Shown: positions 1-11,354, counted from the stretch's first letter. The stretch is 64,000 bases of DNA from Actinernus sp. WN-2022 (GCA_030867875.1 JAOWCC010001368.1:558001-622000), one strand, 5' to 3'. The notes: generated by a model not told the origin, from the sequence alone. Numbers and translations: made by a program.

Positions 1-1825
1 GTAACTCAAAAGTTGTCGCTATTTATTTTCATTTTGTCCCGACATATCAACGATCTCCCGATAAATTCCCTGAGCCTACCAATTCCCGACATTTTCTTAA
101 GATTCCCGGCACAACAAACTGCTGTTCTCCCAGGTGAATTTTAAATACCGGAAATCAATTGTAATTGAGAATGTAGTTGTAAATGTTTTGACTTTATCGA
201 AGCCAATAGAAGAAGATTATTTGCTGCTCACCATCTTGCTAACAGGAGAGATCCTGATAGTTCACACAGAGTTGGAAAGAATTCGCCTACACGTCTACAC
301 TTCAACAAATGTATGATTACAAGGATTATATACACAGAAATACATTAAAGAACGGTTGAACGTAGTTAGCTCAAACAATGCAGATTCCACCTCGTGTAAT
401 GTCGCGTGGCGATCAGATGCCTGCAAAGCAGTGTGGTAAAAAAAGACAATAGAAGTGATGCATTGTGGTAAAAATAAGAAATCGAGATTTGAACCCGCTT
501 ACAGATTAGAACTGCTGCCTTGCTCGCTCGCTTCAGGCTCGCTCGCTGCGGCAGCAATTATTACATTCTTAGTCAGACCATCGTTAAAACAGAAATACTG
601 CATGATTTATAGAAACCACGAAAAACCTGTCCGTTTTTTATTACCACTATTTTTTTTCGAAACAAAAAGGAATCCTAACTTACTAATGTTATTTATAGTG
701 ACAAAGTGCTAAGCTATGTTATCGTGTTAATGGTTCGAAAAAGTAAAGTTCGATATAAGCCGTTTCTGGCGATTCATGAGTCGTGACGTCACGGGCAAAT
801 AAAACGTGTACTGTCTAAGGATCACGTGGTAATTAAATATAATAGGCAAGGTGTTTACCTAAATACCTCCAGTTAATACTTATATAAATTAAAAGAGTGA
901 CTAATTGCTTAGCCTAATTAACAGCTATTGTTATCACCGAGTCTCAGTTCTGCCTAGTAAACTCTACTGTACGCAGTCTTTACAAATGTGTGTGCTTTAA
1001 ACATGTTTGGAATCAGTACGCGGTATATACTTTTTAACAATATGACGTGTGACAGAGAATATCGGCACATCAATAAGTGCATGGTCATTATTAAAATAAA
1101 ACGGAATGGCCATACACTCTGCTCGCTCCCAGGTTTGCTCGGCCAGGTAAAATGCCACGAAGAACAAATGAACCCCGGTGGTATGGGCTGAATCGGCTAT
1201 ATGAATATATACCATCCATGACCATGAATTGGCTCCTGAATTGAATAGTGAACCAAACACGTGAAATAAATGCCGTGACTCAAACCTACCAACAGATTGA
1301 ACAGAGGGTGACGGCATCACGGACCAGTGAACACTTTGTGCGGTTATCATTTGTTGTCGCTCCAAATAGAATAATATCAACCATACATGGAGGTAACATG
1401 CATGCGGACGTTTGACTTACAACGGAACACTGACGCTCTTCATTGATCGATATTATATTGTTCACTTGTTATCGGAACAACTCGATCATCATAGAGTTGA
1501 AGCGACATTTTTACGCAATACTATAAGTACGAGGTATTACAGCCACTGAGTGTTTGTGTCCGACATGTTCTCGGTTTGGAGACTACACCAATACATTATT
1601 TGACGAAAGTGGAAACCTAACTCTCAGCTGCCACTCATAAACGAAGTCAGTCAACTCAACACGTTGCAGAGCGACAACACAGGCGACACGATACCCTTTG
1701 AGTCATCACCATTACTGAATGTTAAGATGCGTAGTGGTTGATCTTTAACGATCTGCAAAGACTGGAGAAGAACTAATCTAATAAGGCACATAATAGCGTA
1801 ATATCCAACAGGAAATTCTGAACAA
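1..1825. other. 5' flank, no gene recognised
   Basis: AT-rich sequence with only short accidental reading frames. The one motif I noted is the CRE-type palindrome TGACGTCA at 784-791; no function can be assigned. It may hold the promoter or 5' untranslated exons of the frame that begins at 1826. Confidence 0.4.
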
Positions 1826-2893
1826 ATGAAGAAGTTTGAGGTAGCTCAGCAGGCGGGACTTGTTCCACGCCAAAGTGACACAAGCCGTGATATGACACTA
1901 CGTAACGCCAACGAACATAAACGACTTGAAGGTCGGCTGAAGCGTCTGAACTCACAGCTTCATCATAACCTTGTGAGCCTTCAGACAGAAATTATGGAGC
2001 TGAAGGCTTCACCCTATGCACAGTCAGCGGCACGCGTCAAGTCCACGCGACAACACGATAGAACACGCACTCTTAACGAAGGAACGAACCGAGTACAGCA
2101 GCCAAGACAACGGGCCTTTACCGAGGGGTCGAGGACGAAAAGTAACCTCGCCACGGTCCGACGTACTCTGCCGGAGGCAGTGGATGCACAAGTTGGTGAA
2201 CTTGTCCTACCTGAAATAGGCCCGGTTCAGACCGCCCTTGTTAGTCAAACAGCTCATCGGCAAAGACAACGAGGAGACAATGTACACTCGAGAACCGCGT
2301 TATCAAAAGGGTTGTTATACGCCCCGTCTCCACCCTCATTGTACAGGTCTCTACCAGACCTTAATAGCACAGACGATAATAATAAAAGACCACGAAGGAT
2401 TGGTAAGTTTACTACTAATGAGCAAGAAGTGCAGCAGGTTAGAGAAGAGCGGTCTGCGGATAAACAACTGTCTGATCGTGTGAGTGCTTTCATCAAGAAA
2501 CCCGAATCGTGTTCTGGGGTTAAAGAGGTTAGTCAATGCGATAATCCAGAGTCGGACCAGATTAACGAGGTGTCTGGTACGGAAGTGCTGGATATCGATA
2601 GGACGCAGTCAAGAGGTGGTTTAGAGGACAAAGGTTTGGCAACATGTCGCAATACTCTGCTTCTCAGCAGTGACGATGGCTTGTCGGTCTCCATGCCAGA
2701 TCTCGCTAGTTTTGGCTTCATGGATTTTAATGAAGTCATCGACAAACGCCTCAAACACAGAGAGGAGAAGCCGCCCAGTGAGGAGGAAATGAGGAAAGTC
2801 AGGTACTTAAGATGGCGTAATGAGCCTAAGCCAGATATCTTGACTGTGTTTGATAAGGATGATTCCGACGATAACACAGACACGGGCTTGTAA
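1826..2893 (+). CDS. hypothetical polar protein, 355 aa, single exon
   Basis: An uninterrupted 355-codon frame from ATG at 1826 to TAA at 2891. I do not recognise the family. Residues about 25-65 (around HKRLEGRLKRLNSQLHHNL) look like a short amphipathic helix or coiled coil. The rest is rich in R, K, E, S, T and Q and probably disordered. Two similar short motifs stand out: SLYRSLPDLN near residue 173 and GLSVSMPDLASFGF near residue 285, each a Ser-rich stretch followed by a PDL core, which could be a repeated linear binding motif. The C-terminus (RYLRWRNEPKPD, then an Asp-rich tail) looks like a defined end. No transposon hallmark is present. The length, the varied composition and the absence of repeats argue for a real gene, but an upstream exon or an old retrocopy cannot be excluded. 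Confidence 0.55.
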   Translation: MKKFEVAQQAGLVPRQSDTSRDMTLRNANEHKRLEGRLKRLNSQLHHNLVSLQTEIMELKASPYAQSAARVKSTRQHDRTRTLNEGTNRVQQPRQRAFTEGSRTKSNLATVRRTLPEAVDAQVGELVLPEIGPVQTALVSQTAHRQRQRGDNVHSRTALSKGLLYAPSPPSLYRSLPDLNSTDDNNKRPRRIGKFTTNEQEVQQVREERSADKQLSDRVSAFIKKPESCSGVKEVSQCDNPESDQINEVSGTEVLDIDRTQSRGGLEDKGLATCRNTLLLSSDDGLSVSMPDLASFGFMDFNEVIDKRLKHREEKPPSEEEMRKVRYLRWRNEPKPDILTVFDKDDSDDNTDTGL

Positions 2894-3493
2894 CGTTTCC
2901 TAGGACAACAGAGTCACAACACCCAACTAACAATACATAAGAGACGACACACTAATATAACAAAAACCGCGAGAAGTATATGGATAAAATGTAGTTTATG
3001 TACGGTTTTGCAAATAACTTTTGCATGAATGTTGTCAAGCATGTTAAGGCATGGATTGAACATGAAATCGAGACTAAAGCTATTTTATTGAATAGAGTGG
3101 CTTATATTTGCCCGAATTATACAAAAATAGTGGATATCACTAATCTTAGCGTTCTCAGTCGTTTGAATATATTTTGTTATAAAATGTGTATCACGTGACC
3201 AACTACGTAATTACAAAAACTGGAAACTTCATCTCAAAATGGGCCGGTCACATTGCGTTTTTAAAGTAACGATTTCTTGCTTATCTTTAGACTTTAGCTT
3301 TATTTGCACATTTCTTAAAGTTACAAATGACATTTTTAAAAGATGACTATATATGTAAAAAAGAAAAGAAATTACAAGTACAGATAACTTTAGAGGAAGA
3401 AAATGAGATTGTGCACAGTGGTTAAAGTAGTACAGAGCTTTCGAGTTAACCACTGCCTATCCTAAAATTGACAAGTACAGTTCATGCGATAAT
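2894..3493. other. 3' flank, nothing recognised
   Basis: Plain AT-rich sequence downstream of the 355-aa frame. No canonical AATAAA was noticed close to the stop. It ends at the left terminus of a TIR element. Confidence 0.35.
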
Positions 3494-3871
3494 AGCTGCG
3501 GTTACACTAGTTTTACTAGGTATATTGGAAATTTACCCGGGTAAATTCGTGTTTTCGTGTCTAACCGATTTCTCCAGCATAAAACGTAACTAGGTATATT
3601 TCCATAGTTACGAAAGAAAAAACAATGTAACTTTCCCTTGATAGCGCCCAGATAACTCTTAGGGGTCGCTGCCGACCCCAGATAGTTCAGCCAATGAAAT
3701 TTCGAGGATCTGACAGTACAATAGGCCTTCGCGCCACAAAGTTACTGGGGCGTGATATTCAACGGTCTTCGTGTAACCGCTGTACCCAGGTAAATTCGAA
3801 CCCCAGATGGATTTTATTGGGGACAGTTTTACAGGGTAAACGACTTTGTCTGGGGTAGCGTAACCGCAGCT
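3494..3871. mobile_element. 378-bp TIR element (MITE-like)
   Basis: The ends are inverted copies: AGCTGCGGTTAC at 3494 and GTAACCGCAGCT ending at 3871, with looser inverted similarity further in (acccgggtaaattcg near 3535 and accCAGGTAAATTCG near 3785). AAT flanks both ends and may be a 3-bp target duplication. No coding capacity. The superfamily is not assigned. Confidence 0.6.
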
Positions 3872-3989
3872 AATATATAAGAAAATAGATCAAGTAAAGC
3901 TAAATTAACTTACATGCATGGACAGTCAGAAAACAAAACATAGAAACAAAGAAACAAAAGCTCTATTAATGAATATTATATCTGATTGT

Positions 3990-4286
3990 CTACGAGGTAA
4001 GTGAGGTATTGTTTATATGGTTTTTGAATGTTCTATATGGTAAGCATTTTAAGTCGAGAGGAATTGACTCCCAAACTACAGGTGCAGAAAATTTGAAGGC
4101 AAATTTGCCGTAATTCGTAAAACCTGCGAATGCAGCCATCTCGCATCGGGAACCACAATCAAAACGTGGCCCCCGAGAGAGACGTCTGCGTCTTGAGACG
4201 GAAAATTCCATACTGATGACGTCATGCGACCAGGATCTGGTCGCGTTATTTGATTGGATAGTATGCCTAATTATCATATAAAACAT
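3990..4286 (-). pseudogene. LINE reverse-transcriptase C-terminal tail fragment
   Basis: A 98-codon minus-strand frame ending in a stretch of the type KFSAPVVWESIPLDLKCLPY. This resembles the tail after the RT domain in CR1/L2/jockey-like LINEs (typically LWNSLP followed by a Phe/Lys-rich end). It is probably the 3' end of the minus-strand LINE relic that continues to the right, or of another LINE copy. Confidence 0.5.
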
Positions 4287-4499
4287 ATATTATTATTGAT
4301 ATGTTTTATCTGAGGTTCCCAAGTAAGATGTTCATCTATATATATATACCCAAATACTTAATGTAACTTTTCAGTTCTATATTGTTGATATTAATCTGAA
4401 CCTTTTTCCTTGGCAATTTAATCAGCATAAAGTTGTTGTTTTTATTTATTGATAATTTGTTAATAGAACAATACGATAAGACATTATAAATTTATATAT

Positions 4500-5542
4500 T
4501 CATTACTGATTCAAGATCTTTTGCGTTATCACTGGTATAAAATATGTTAGTATCATCAGCAAATATACATACATACATACATAAGCTTTATTTACCCACG
4601 GACATATCATCGATATCCTCAATACAATAATCAAAATATAAAAATATCAATAATTAGAGAACTGTTTTACATGATAGCCGTGCAACAATATATTAAAAAT
4701 ATTAAACTAATGGTCCCCGAAGCCCAATTAGTTCCAAATTTGGTCGAGGTTTCTCTTGAACAACCTGAGAGACTCAGCATTTCTAACATTTGCTGGTAAG
4801 TTATTTCAAAGAGACGCACCACTATAACAAATATTCTAAAAGAATGCTTTTCTGAACTGTTAGGAAGATCATTGATGTATAACAAGAATAAAAGGTCCTA
4901 GTGGGGACACCACATTGAATAGTTTGCAAACTTGATTCAATGTTGGAATGTTTTACATACTGTTGTCGGTTCTGCAAATAACTTTCAAACCATTGTAAAG
5001 GAAGTCCTCTAATGCCATAAGCATTTAATTTGGCAAAGAGTATGTTGTGATTGACTGTATAATGCTTTAGAGAAATCCAGAAAAAAAAATCCACAAGTAA
5101 TTTGGCCATTGTCAATTGCTGTTTTTAAGTTATCAGTTATTTCAAGAATTGCCTGCTCAGTGCAGCATCCCTTTCGAAATCCAAATTGGTATTCGAATAA
5201 GATATTACGTTTTTCTAGAAATATTATTATTTGATCGCAAAATGTTCTTTCTAAAATTATACTGAAGGAAGCAAGTGTTGCCACTGGTCTATAATTATTA
5301 GGATCAGTAGGTAGATCATTCTTATAAATAGGGGTTACTCTAGAGATCTTTAAAATATCTGGTACTATTCCTGTATTAATTGATTCATTATTGATGTTAG
5401 TAAATGATATTGATAAGGGTTCACTGATTACACTTCTGGTTGTTTCTAAAGCTCCGTTTGGAATGGCTGATCCTGATAGATCGTTAAGGCGTAAATAGAA
5501 AACAGGTCGTGTGACCTGTTCTCGGATCCAATTTTCGCCCAT
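4500..5542 (-). pseudogene. LINE (CR1/L2-like) reverse transcriptase, broken
   Basis: Minus-strand RT pieces in at least three frames. At 5542-5009: the fingers region (SRVTPIYKND, then NNYRPVATLASFS), GFRKGCCTEQAI, and motif A as FFLDFSKA. At 5115-4822: LNAYGIRGLPLQWFESYLQN and the motif-B start QCGVP. At about 4563-4500: motif C as ADDTN, followed by a further 20 or so recognisable residues. Frameshifts separate the pieces, and a 261-bp LINE fragment sits inside motif C. These motifs define a non-LTR reverse transcriptase. The copy cannot encode an active enzyme. Confidence 0.8.
4567..4827 (-). mobile_element. nested 261-bp LINE 3' fragment with 7-bp TSD
   Basis: The insertion is flanked by CAAATAT at 4560-4566 and 4828-4834. 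Removing it with one copy of the duplication rejoins the older RT as RIF-ADDT, so motif C is restored. On the minus strand the insert encodes a LINE tail (LPANVRNAESLRLFKRN) and ends in a TATG/CATA microsatellite at 4567-4582, as expected for a 5'-truncated LINE insertion. Confidence 0.8.
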
Positions 5543-6313
5543 TTTCTCACCTCCAACGGTAAAATACCAATCCTCAAATGTTAAGACACGTGATTACCGC
5601 CTAATTACAGATTTAAACCATGCCTTAACCTTACTTATTGGTTCTCATTACCGTTGGAGAGTGAAGTGTTAACACACACATCCTGTCTGGTTGCTTTGTA
5701 TTTACTGCAATAGGACATTTGCACGATGACGTCATGCTACTACAACTACCAGAATGCTGTGCGCGGTTTCTTTTGTTCCTCTAATTTAGACCATTGTCTT
5801 GGTATTCTCAAATGAGTTGTTAAATCTGAACAAGAAAAATAATTCGAAAAGCATTCTGGTAGTTGTAGTGAAATGACGCCATCATGCAAGTGTCCTACTA
5901 AAGGACTAACATTCCACAGGATATTATAATGTGAAGTCTTGGTATTGACCGGCTTTATCACGTCGCGGCCGTGTTGGCCTGGGTTAGGTCGTGTTGGCTT
6001 GTACAGAGGAACACATTCACTTAGGGTTCAACTATTTAACAATTAAACTATGGGCTCAAAGTTAGCGGCACTATCATCCATATATACTGAGAGCGAGTAG
6101 TCTATTTGAACTATCATCCATAGTTCGAGTAGGCGGTCGTTTCGCCTACGAGTCGTTTCGCCTACGTCTTAAGTCGATTCGCTTACGTATTAAGTCGATT
6201 CGCCTTCGTATTCTTTGTATAGATAACTTTGTATATATAACTATTAAATGTTGTAGTCTAGAACTCAGATAAGTTGTAAAGTGAATAATTTATTACGTAG
6301 TTCTGTTTCGGCG
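5543..6313. repeat. fold-back element and short tandem repeat inside the LINE relic
   Basis: Inverted arms of about 48 bp lie at 5711-5758 and 5850-5897 (taggacatttgcacgatgac against its near complement ending gcaagtgtccta). A related sequence recurs around 15000-15120. At about 6118-6215 there is an imperfect repeat built on GTCGnTTCGCCTACG-like units. No gene seen. Confidence 0.55.
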
Positions 6314-6792
6314 TCATAACAACGGAGGACGCCATTCCGAGTTGAAGTAAATTTTCCCTGATTTTAGATGCTCTCTTGAAGTTGTAAAGATGACTATTAA
6401 ATTTACACATGTAAATTTGGCGGCATTCTGCTGATTCTGGTTAACTATATTCGGCGTTGTTAGCTCAGAATAGATCTTGTAAGTTTCAGAAATTGGTCCG
6501 GGATTGGTTTCAATGTCCATATGAACAGTGATGCCATCTGTAGTTTGTTCTCAGGGGCAGCAAGGAATAAGTGACCGTGCTTGTTCCACGTAGTGATAGC
6601 TCTTCGGATTTTACTAGTGTATATCACTTTAGCGGTAAATTGATTTCTCAAATTGAAGTACTCGTTGCCATAAGCGGTGGGCTGGTTACTGGTTTCGTCC
6701 AGGCTTGGATTAGAGCAATGAATTCCAGTGTTAAAGATCAATATACATATGAGTAACGAATACAATACGGAGCAACAGAAAACGGCAGCCAT
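6314..6792 (-). pseudogene. LINE 5' coding end with 2A-like motif, frameshifted
   Basis: A minus-strand frame from 6792 starts with a hydrophobic signal-like segment (residues about 2-22, AAVFCCSVLYSLLICILIF), followed by polar sequence. An overlapping frame from 6520 begins MDIETNPGP (6520-6494), which fits the 2A ribosome-skipping consensus D-x-E-x-N-P-G-P. Known family feature: some CR1/L2-type LINEs, first described in sea urchin, carry 2A peptides near the start of their protein next to a signal-like leader. Here the leader and the motif are in different frames, so the copy is broken. It is in the right order and strand to be the 5' end of the RT relic at 5542-4500. Confidence 0.65.
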
Positions 6793-6800
6793 TTCGGCGC

Positions 6801-7400
6801 TTGTAATTTATGCGTTATCAAACTCACCAATAATTTATGAAGGAAAAACAAGGGAAATGACGGTGCGAAAAGCGGATCTGTTAGATACTGAGTCGTCCTG
6901 ATTTACATCAACTTTTGCTTCGATGTTCTCGACCTTCTGTAGATCAGATTAATTATAATTATATATTACCTTTAATTTTATATTTATCACTTCATCATGT
7001 ATATAGCGTTATATACTAGACCTTTATTCAGCATACTATAGCTTCATTTATTATTACTATGATTCCACACATTGTATATCTTATTTCTTTAGTAATCATT
7101 TCATTGAATTTACAACTTAAATTTATATTTTGTAGTTAATATATCCAAATGTATATATACAGGAGTAAATGTATCTCTATTTTATTTTATATTTATTTTA
7201 GTTATTTTATTGGATTTCGGAGATATTAGCATCTTGTAATTTGCTACCTTAAATTCGAAGAAAATAAAGTTTATTGTATTGTATTATTGTATTGTACGTC
7301 TATAATAACTGAAAAACACGACTCTATCACATCTAGACGTTTGATAAGCTATATATACAGAATTCGTGTCGACCCTTTTTTATCAATACCCTGTTACCAT
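6801..7400. repeat. dispersed repeat interrupted by a (TATTG)n-tailed insertion
   Basis: 6820-6945 and 7293-7380 together match 12960-13170, including the shared core 'gacgtttgataag'. The intervening ~350 bp is AT-rich and ends in TTGTATTGTATT-type repeats at about 7272-7298, which looks like a short LINE/SINE 3' end. No coding content. Confidence 0.5.
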
Positions 7401-7864
7401 AGACGATATCTACAAACTTAATGTAGCTGTATTTATGTATGATATATATTACAAGAGAATAAGTAACACTTTTACTGACATGTTCTTTATCAGATGTTCA
7501 CCACTATAATACCAGGCAACTGGATAAGTAGACATTTTTTTTTAATCGTGTAATACAAGTAACAAATTAAAATTCATTTCCATCATTGGAAATAAATCTG
7601 GAAAGAGATACAACAAGAGATCAGTTAAATCTATAGAAAAAAGAAAATTATTTAAAGTCAAAATTTCATCTCTGTTTATCAACAAATATGTGTCTGACTG
7701 AGTTCCTCACTCTCTTGTTTTAGACCTAAACAGAAGGGGGCTGCCAGATCCTCACTCTCTTGTTTTAGACCTAAACAAAGGGGGCTGCCAGATCCTCACT
7801 CTCTTGTTTTAGACCTAAACAGAAGGGGGCTGCCCGATCGACTGCATCAATAGTGACACCGTCA
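7401..7864. repeat. AT-rich stretch with a 45-bp tandem repeat (x3)
   Basis: At about 7702-7838 a 45-bp unit (CCTCACTCTCTTGTTTTAGA, then cctaaacagaagggggctgcc) is repeated three times with few changes. The remainder is AT-rich and featureless. Confidence 0.7.
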
Positions 7865-8330
7865 ACTCCCAGTTTCGCTTTTTAATAAATTACATTGGCT
7901 CCATCTTTATGATTTGATTAAGATACGTAAGTTAATGTTGATTTATAAAGTCATCAATGATCAAGCACCTGAAAACGTTGTTTTGTTCGAACTTATGTGC
8001 GAAATAAGAACTTCAAAGGTAAATTTTGCCTTTCCAAGAGCACGTACTACTAGTGGACAAAACAGAAAGGTTCTGTTTTAGTGCAGTTAGTCTGCTCAAT
8101 TCTCTTCCGGCCGATATTTTAAATGTTGCTTCTCATGTAAGCAGCCAAACTTTCAGAAAAATGTTAAAGAAATTGTTTTTTGATGAACAATGTAAAATTA
8201 ACCACTTAGAAGAAAGACTGTATTTTTTGCAAATCCCAACTCTTTATGAGCTGTGCAAGCCTTTTAGCCGTCGTCCTACCTCAATTTTCATCGATTTACT
8301 TGTAATTTTATAAATTAGTAAATTGTAAAT
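7865..8330 (+). pseudogene. LINE RT C-terminal tail fragment
   Basis: In two frames: IYKVINDQAPENVVLFEL, then FPRARTTSGQNRK, then after a frameshift FSAVSLLNSLPADI and TFRKMLKKLFF (8080-8200). These are the conserved tail motifs of CR1/L2-like LINEs (YK..NDQAP, RTTSGQ, W/LNSLPADI). 5'-truncated and frameshifted. Confidence 0.7.
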
Positions 8331-8539
8331 TTGTATTTTATGCAAACTGATTGTAAACTATATTGTTAACATATTTGAGGACCACGCCTTAAATTACTGT
8401 CTTGGGTGACATTCTCACTAAATACTAAACCTGGTGACCCTAATATATAATTACATCTTAGATATAATTCAATTTATTTCTCATTTCCTTTTCGATATGC
8501 ATTTAATGATATTATGTAGTGATAACTAACATCTACATT

Positions 8540-9085
8540 TAAATTCCCCGCATATTATATTAATTATACGAACATATAATTAACTTGCCCGTGCCATGCC
8601 TTCAATTATATATTATATTAATTATACGAACATATACTTAACTTGCCCGTGCCATGCCTTCAATTATATATTATATTAATTATACGAGCATATAGTTAAC
8701 TTGCCCGTGTCATGCCTTCAATTATAGTTAACTTGCCGTGCCATGCCTTCAATTATAGTTAACTTGCAGCTGGCGTGCCATGCCTTCAATTATAGTTAAC
8801 TTGCCGTGCCATGCCTTCAATTATAGTTAACTTGCAGCTGGCGTGCCATGCCTTCAATTATAGTTAACTTGCCCGTGCCATGCCTTCAATTATAGTTAAC
8901 TTGCCGTGCATGCCTTCAATTATAGTTAACTTGCCATGCCATGCCTTCAATTATAGTTAACTTGCTGTGCCATGCCTTCAATAATAGTTAACTTGCCGTG
9001 CCATGCCTTCAATTATAGTTATATAACTTGCCGTGTCATGCCTTCAATTATAGTTAACTTGTCGTGCCATGCCTTCAATTCAAGT
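8540..9085 (+). repeat. minisatellite, 31-bp core, about 15 copies
   Basis: Units of the form AGTTAACTTGCCGTGCCATG followed by ccttcaattat. The first three copies are longer because of an extra AT-rich segment (ttatattaattatacgaaca), and some copies carry an added 'cagctgg'. Confidence 0.9.
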
Positions 9086-9881
9086 TAGGTGGTTCTGACT
9101 CGCGATTTTATTCAGAACCTACCAACTCTATTTCTACTTAGTTATTTTTCAAGTATATTTTATTTAAAGAAAAGTTGTCACCAAGAGTAAAATAAAGCTT
9201 CTTGTTCTTGTGTCCGTGCTTTGCCTCCGCCCTCGAGTTTGTAAATGCGATAAAGCACGGCTACTCGTTCTATTACTTAACGTTTTCAATCACAAACACT
9301 TGTTAAATGTTCCTTCGTTTTGAATAAGAAAGGTATCGTGCACAGTGAATTCGAAATTGACAACATAACCGATAAGTATGATAAATGTAGGTAATGTCAA
9401 AGGACATATGACACCCTTAAGACCGTGATTTGTTTTCTATAACAAAAATGGTCCGTAAAAACGGGAATTGTTTTACATTCGAACTTCTTTACTGATTTCG
9501 TTGGTTTGGTATTCAGCTAATATCTGCGCGTGAAGTGTCCGTCATATATAAAATGTATCCGGGGAGTTGACTATACATTGGTTTCAAAAGTTACAATGGT
9601 TTGATTGATTTCAAATGCTCACTGAGATGGGGTATCTTTCACATCCTGTACCCTGTAAATTGGCTGGGAACATAATCGGTTTAATTGCGCGCATTGAATG
9701 GAATGTCCGAATAACGTCGCGCGCTTTCGTTTATAATGACGTCATGAATGTGTTGTTCAATTATGTATGCAACAAATGGCATTCCAGAACATAATTACAA
9801 ATGATGAACTGAAGTTTAGCTGATATGCGCGATGGTGAATTGATTTCAAGTCTACAAGACTAGCCTCCGTAGCCAAGCCGT
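9086..9881. other. upstream region of the F-box gene
   Basis: No repeat array. A 40-60 bp segment near 9225-9300 (ctcgagtttgtaaatgcgat) is also present near 13212-13270 and belongs to a dispersed repeat. The promoter of the F-box gene presumably lies here. I could not single out a TATA box with confidence. Confidence 0.35.
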
Positions 9882-11303
9882 ATGGATGGATTACCGGACG
9901 TCGTGGTTTTAAAAGTGTTTTCATTTTTGTCCATTGCTGACCTCGGTCGAGTGTCGAGGGTCTGCTGCCAGTGGCAAAGAATTGCTTATGATCACTTTCT
10001 ATGGAAGGCCGTCAACCTCCGCAGATTTGCTGGCAACATCAGCGAAGAAATGCTGCAAACATTAATCAGAACAAGATTCTCACCGCAGCTTTGCACATTG
10101 AACCTCGGGGGCTGCCGCGTATCACACGAAATACTCATGGAACTAACTAGGAAGTGTAAACATCTCAAACACTTAATATTCGGGAGGGGCTCCAAGCTAA
10201 GAAGTCCCTTTCTCAAAAGATCAATTCCCTACGAGTTTCCGTCCGAGTTGGAACTTTTAGAATTGAGACCAATCAAAGGGGATTTTACCTTCATGCGTCG
10301 AATTAGTCGGCATTTCTGTTCGGTAAAGTATCTCGGAATCGGCGTGATGTCGTCCAAGGGTACCGTACCGCACTTGTTTACTAAAATGCAGCAGCTGGTT
10401 ATTCTGGACTGCACCAACTGTGATACCATCACAGATGATGTCTTATCAAAAGTAGCACAGAACTGTCCACTTCTCGAGTCCGTATGTCTCAACGGCTGCA
10501 AGCTCGTCTATGGTACAACTTTTTCTGACTTCCTGTTGTGTTGTCCACGACTCAAAACTTTGCTACTACGTTACACACCAGTGCGCGATGAGTGCTTCCA
10601 GGTCAGCTCGTGGTGCAATGTTCAGCTGGAGGAGATCGACATTTCTGCGTGTGCGCAGCTAACACATGTTGGATTGATGAGTCTGGTGAGTCGAATGCGT
10701 AGCCTTAGGTATCTGAACCTGTCGTACTGTGGAGTGGGACGTGCTGTGACGGACGATGTGCTATTAGAGATGGCCACACAACGCAGCTGTATGAATCTTG
10801 AAATGTTAGACGTGCGATGGAGTCTCACCCTAACCCCCGATGCCTTGTTCACCCTAGCACAAGCAGCACCATTCCTAAAATGCTTAGGTGTGTACCAGTC
10901 CTCTAACATCAGCCCGGCCGCCATGGCAGAAGTGTTAGTGGCTCTTCCTCGGCTTGAGGTACTAGAGTATGGAGCGTTTGGCAAAGCAGCGTTGTCAGAC
11001 ACTATGTTCATTCCCAATCTCATCCGCCATTGTAAACAACTGCGTTCATTGTCGCTAATCAACTTTGCCTCGTTGGATTCCAACAGTGATAGTATCGTGT
11101 TGAACGCACTATCTGAAGGCTGCCAGGTCTTGAACAGGATCAATCTGTGTGAGCCAGACCCAAGTCTTCTCGCATTGGTACACAGGTCCTCCGAAAGTGC
11201 CAAATCCAAAATCACCCAGAGATGGCAATGTGTTTTACCTCCACCAATACACACGCTGGATACAGTCATTGCGGGCTTGCGTTACAGTCATCCAACAGAG
11301 TAA
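9882..11303 (+). CDS. F-box/LRR protein (FBXL12-like N-terminus)
   Basis: An intronless 473-codon frame. Residues 3-46 form an F-box (LPDVVVLKVFSFLSIADLGR, then VSRVCCQWQRIA and LWKAVNL), the segment that binds SKP1 in SCF ubiquitin ligases. From about residue 65 to 430 there are repeated LRR motifs such as LCTLNLGGC, LVILDCTNC, LESVCLNGC, LEEIDISAC, LRYLNLSYC and LEMLDVRWS, the substrate-recruiting part in this family. By family logic the protein is a substrate adaptor of a cullin-1 E3 ligase. The N-terminus and a PSELELLELR stretch recall FBXL12, but the protein is longer than human FBXL12, so I give no symbol. The ATG is the first in frame with the F-box. AATAAA at 11349-11354 lies 46 bp after the stop. 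Confidence 0.88.
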   Translation: MDGLPDVVVLKVFSFLSIADLGRVSRVCCQWQRIAYDHFLWKAVNLRRFAGNISEEMLQTLIRTRFSPQLCTLNLGGCRVSHEILMELTRKCKHLKHLIFGRGSKLRSPFLKRSIPYEFPSELELLELRPIKGDFTFMRRISRHFCSVKYLGIGVMSSKGTVPHLFTKMQQLVILDCTNCDTITDDVLSKVAQNCPLLESVCLNGCKLVYGTTFSDFLLCCPRLKTLLLRYTPVRDECFQVSSWCNVQLEEIDISACAQLTHVGLMSLVSRMRSLRYLNLSYCGVGRAVTDDVLLEMATQRSCMNLEMLDVRWSLTLTPDALFTLAQAAPFLKCLGVYQSSNISPAAMAEVLVALPRLEVLEYGAFGKAALSDTMFIPNLIRHCKQLRSLSLINFASLDSNSDSIVLNALSEGCQVLNRINLCEPDPSLLALVHRSSESAKSKITQRWQCVLPPPIHTLDTVIAGLRYSHPTE

Positions 11304-11348
11304 ACTTTTGCAAGAAAAAAAGAACTAACGTTTATTTGCCTGTAATCC

Positions 11349-11354
11349 AATAAA
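11349..11354 (+). promoter_or_regulatory. poly(A) signal of the F-box gene
   Basis: AATAAA 46 bp downstream of the TAA stop, correctly placed to end the F-box transcript. Confidence 0.65.

Noticed and set aside
766..800. CRE-type palindrome as a promoter element
   Set aside because: A single 8-bp match one kilobase from the nearest start codon is not enough to call a regulatory site.
997..1380. 127-codon minus-strand frame
   Set aside because: No recognised motif and irregular composition; I could not separate it from a chance open frame.
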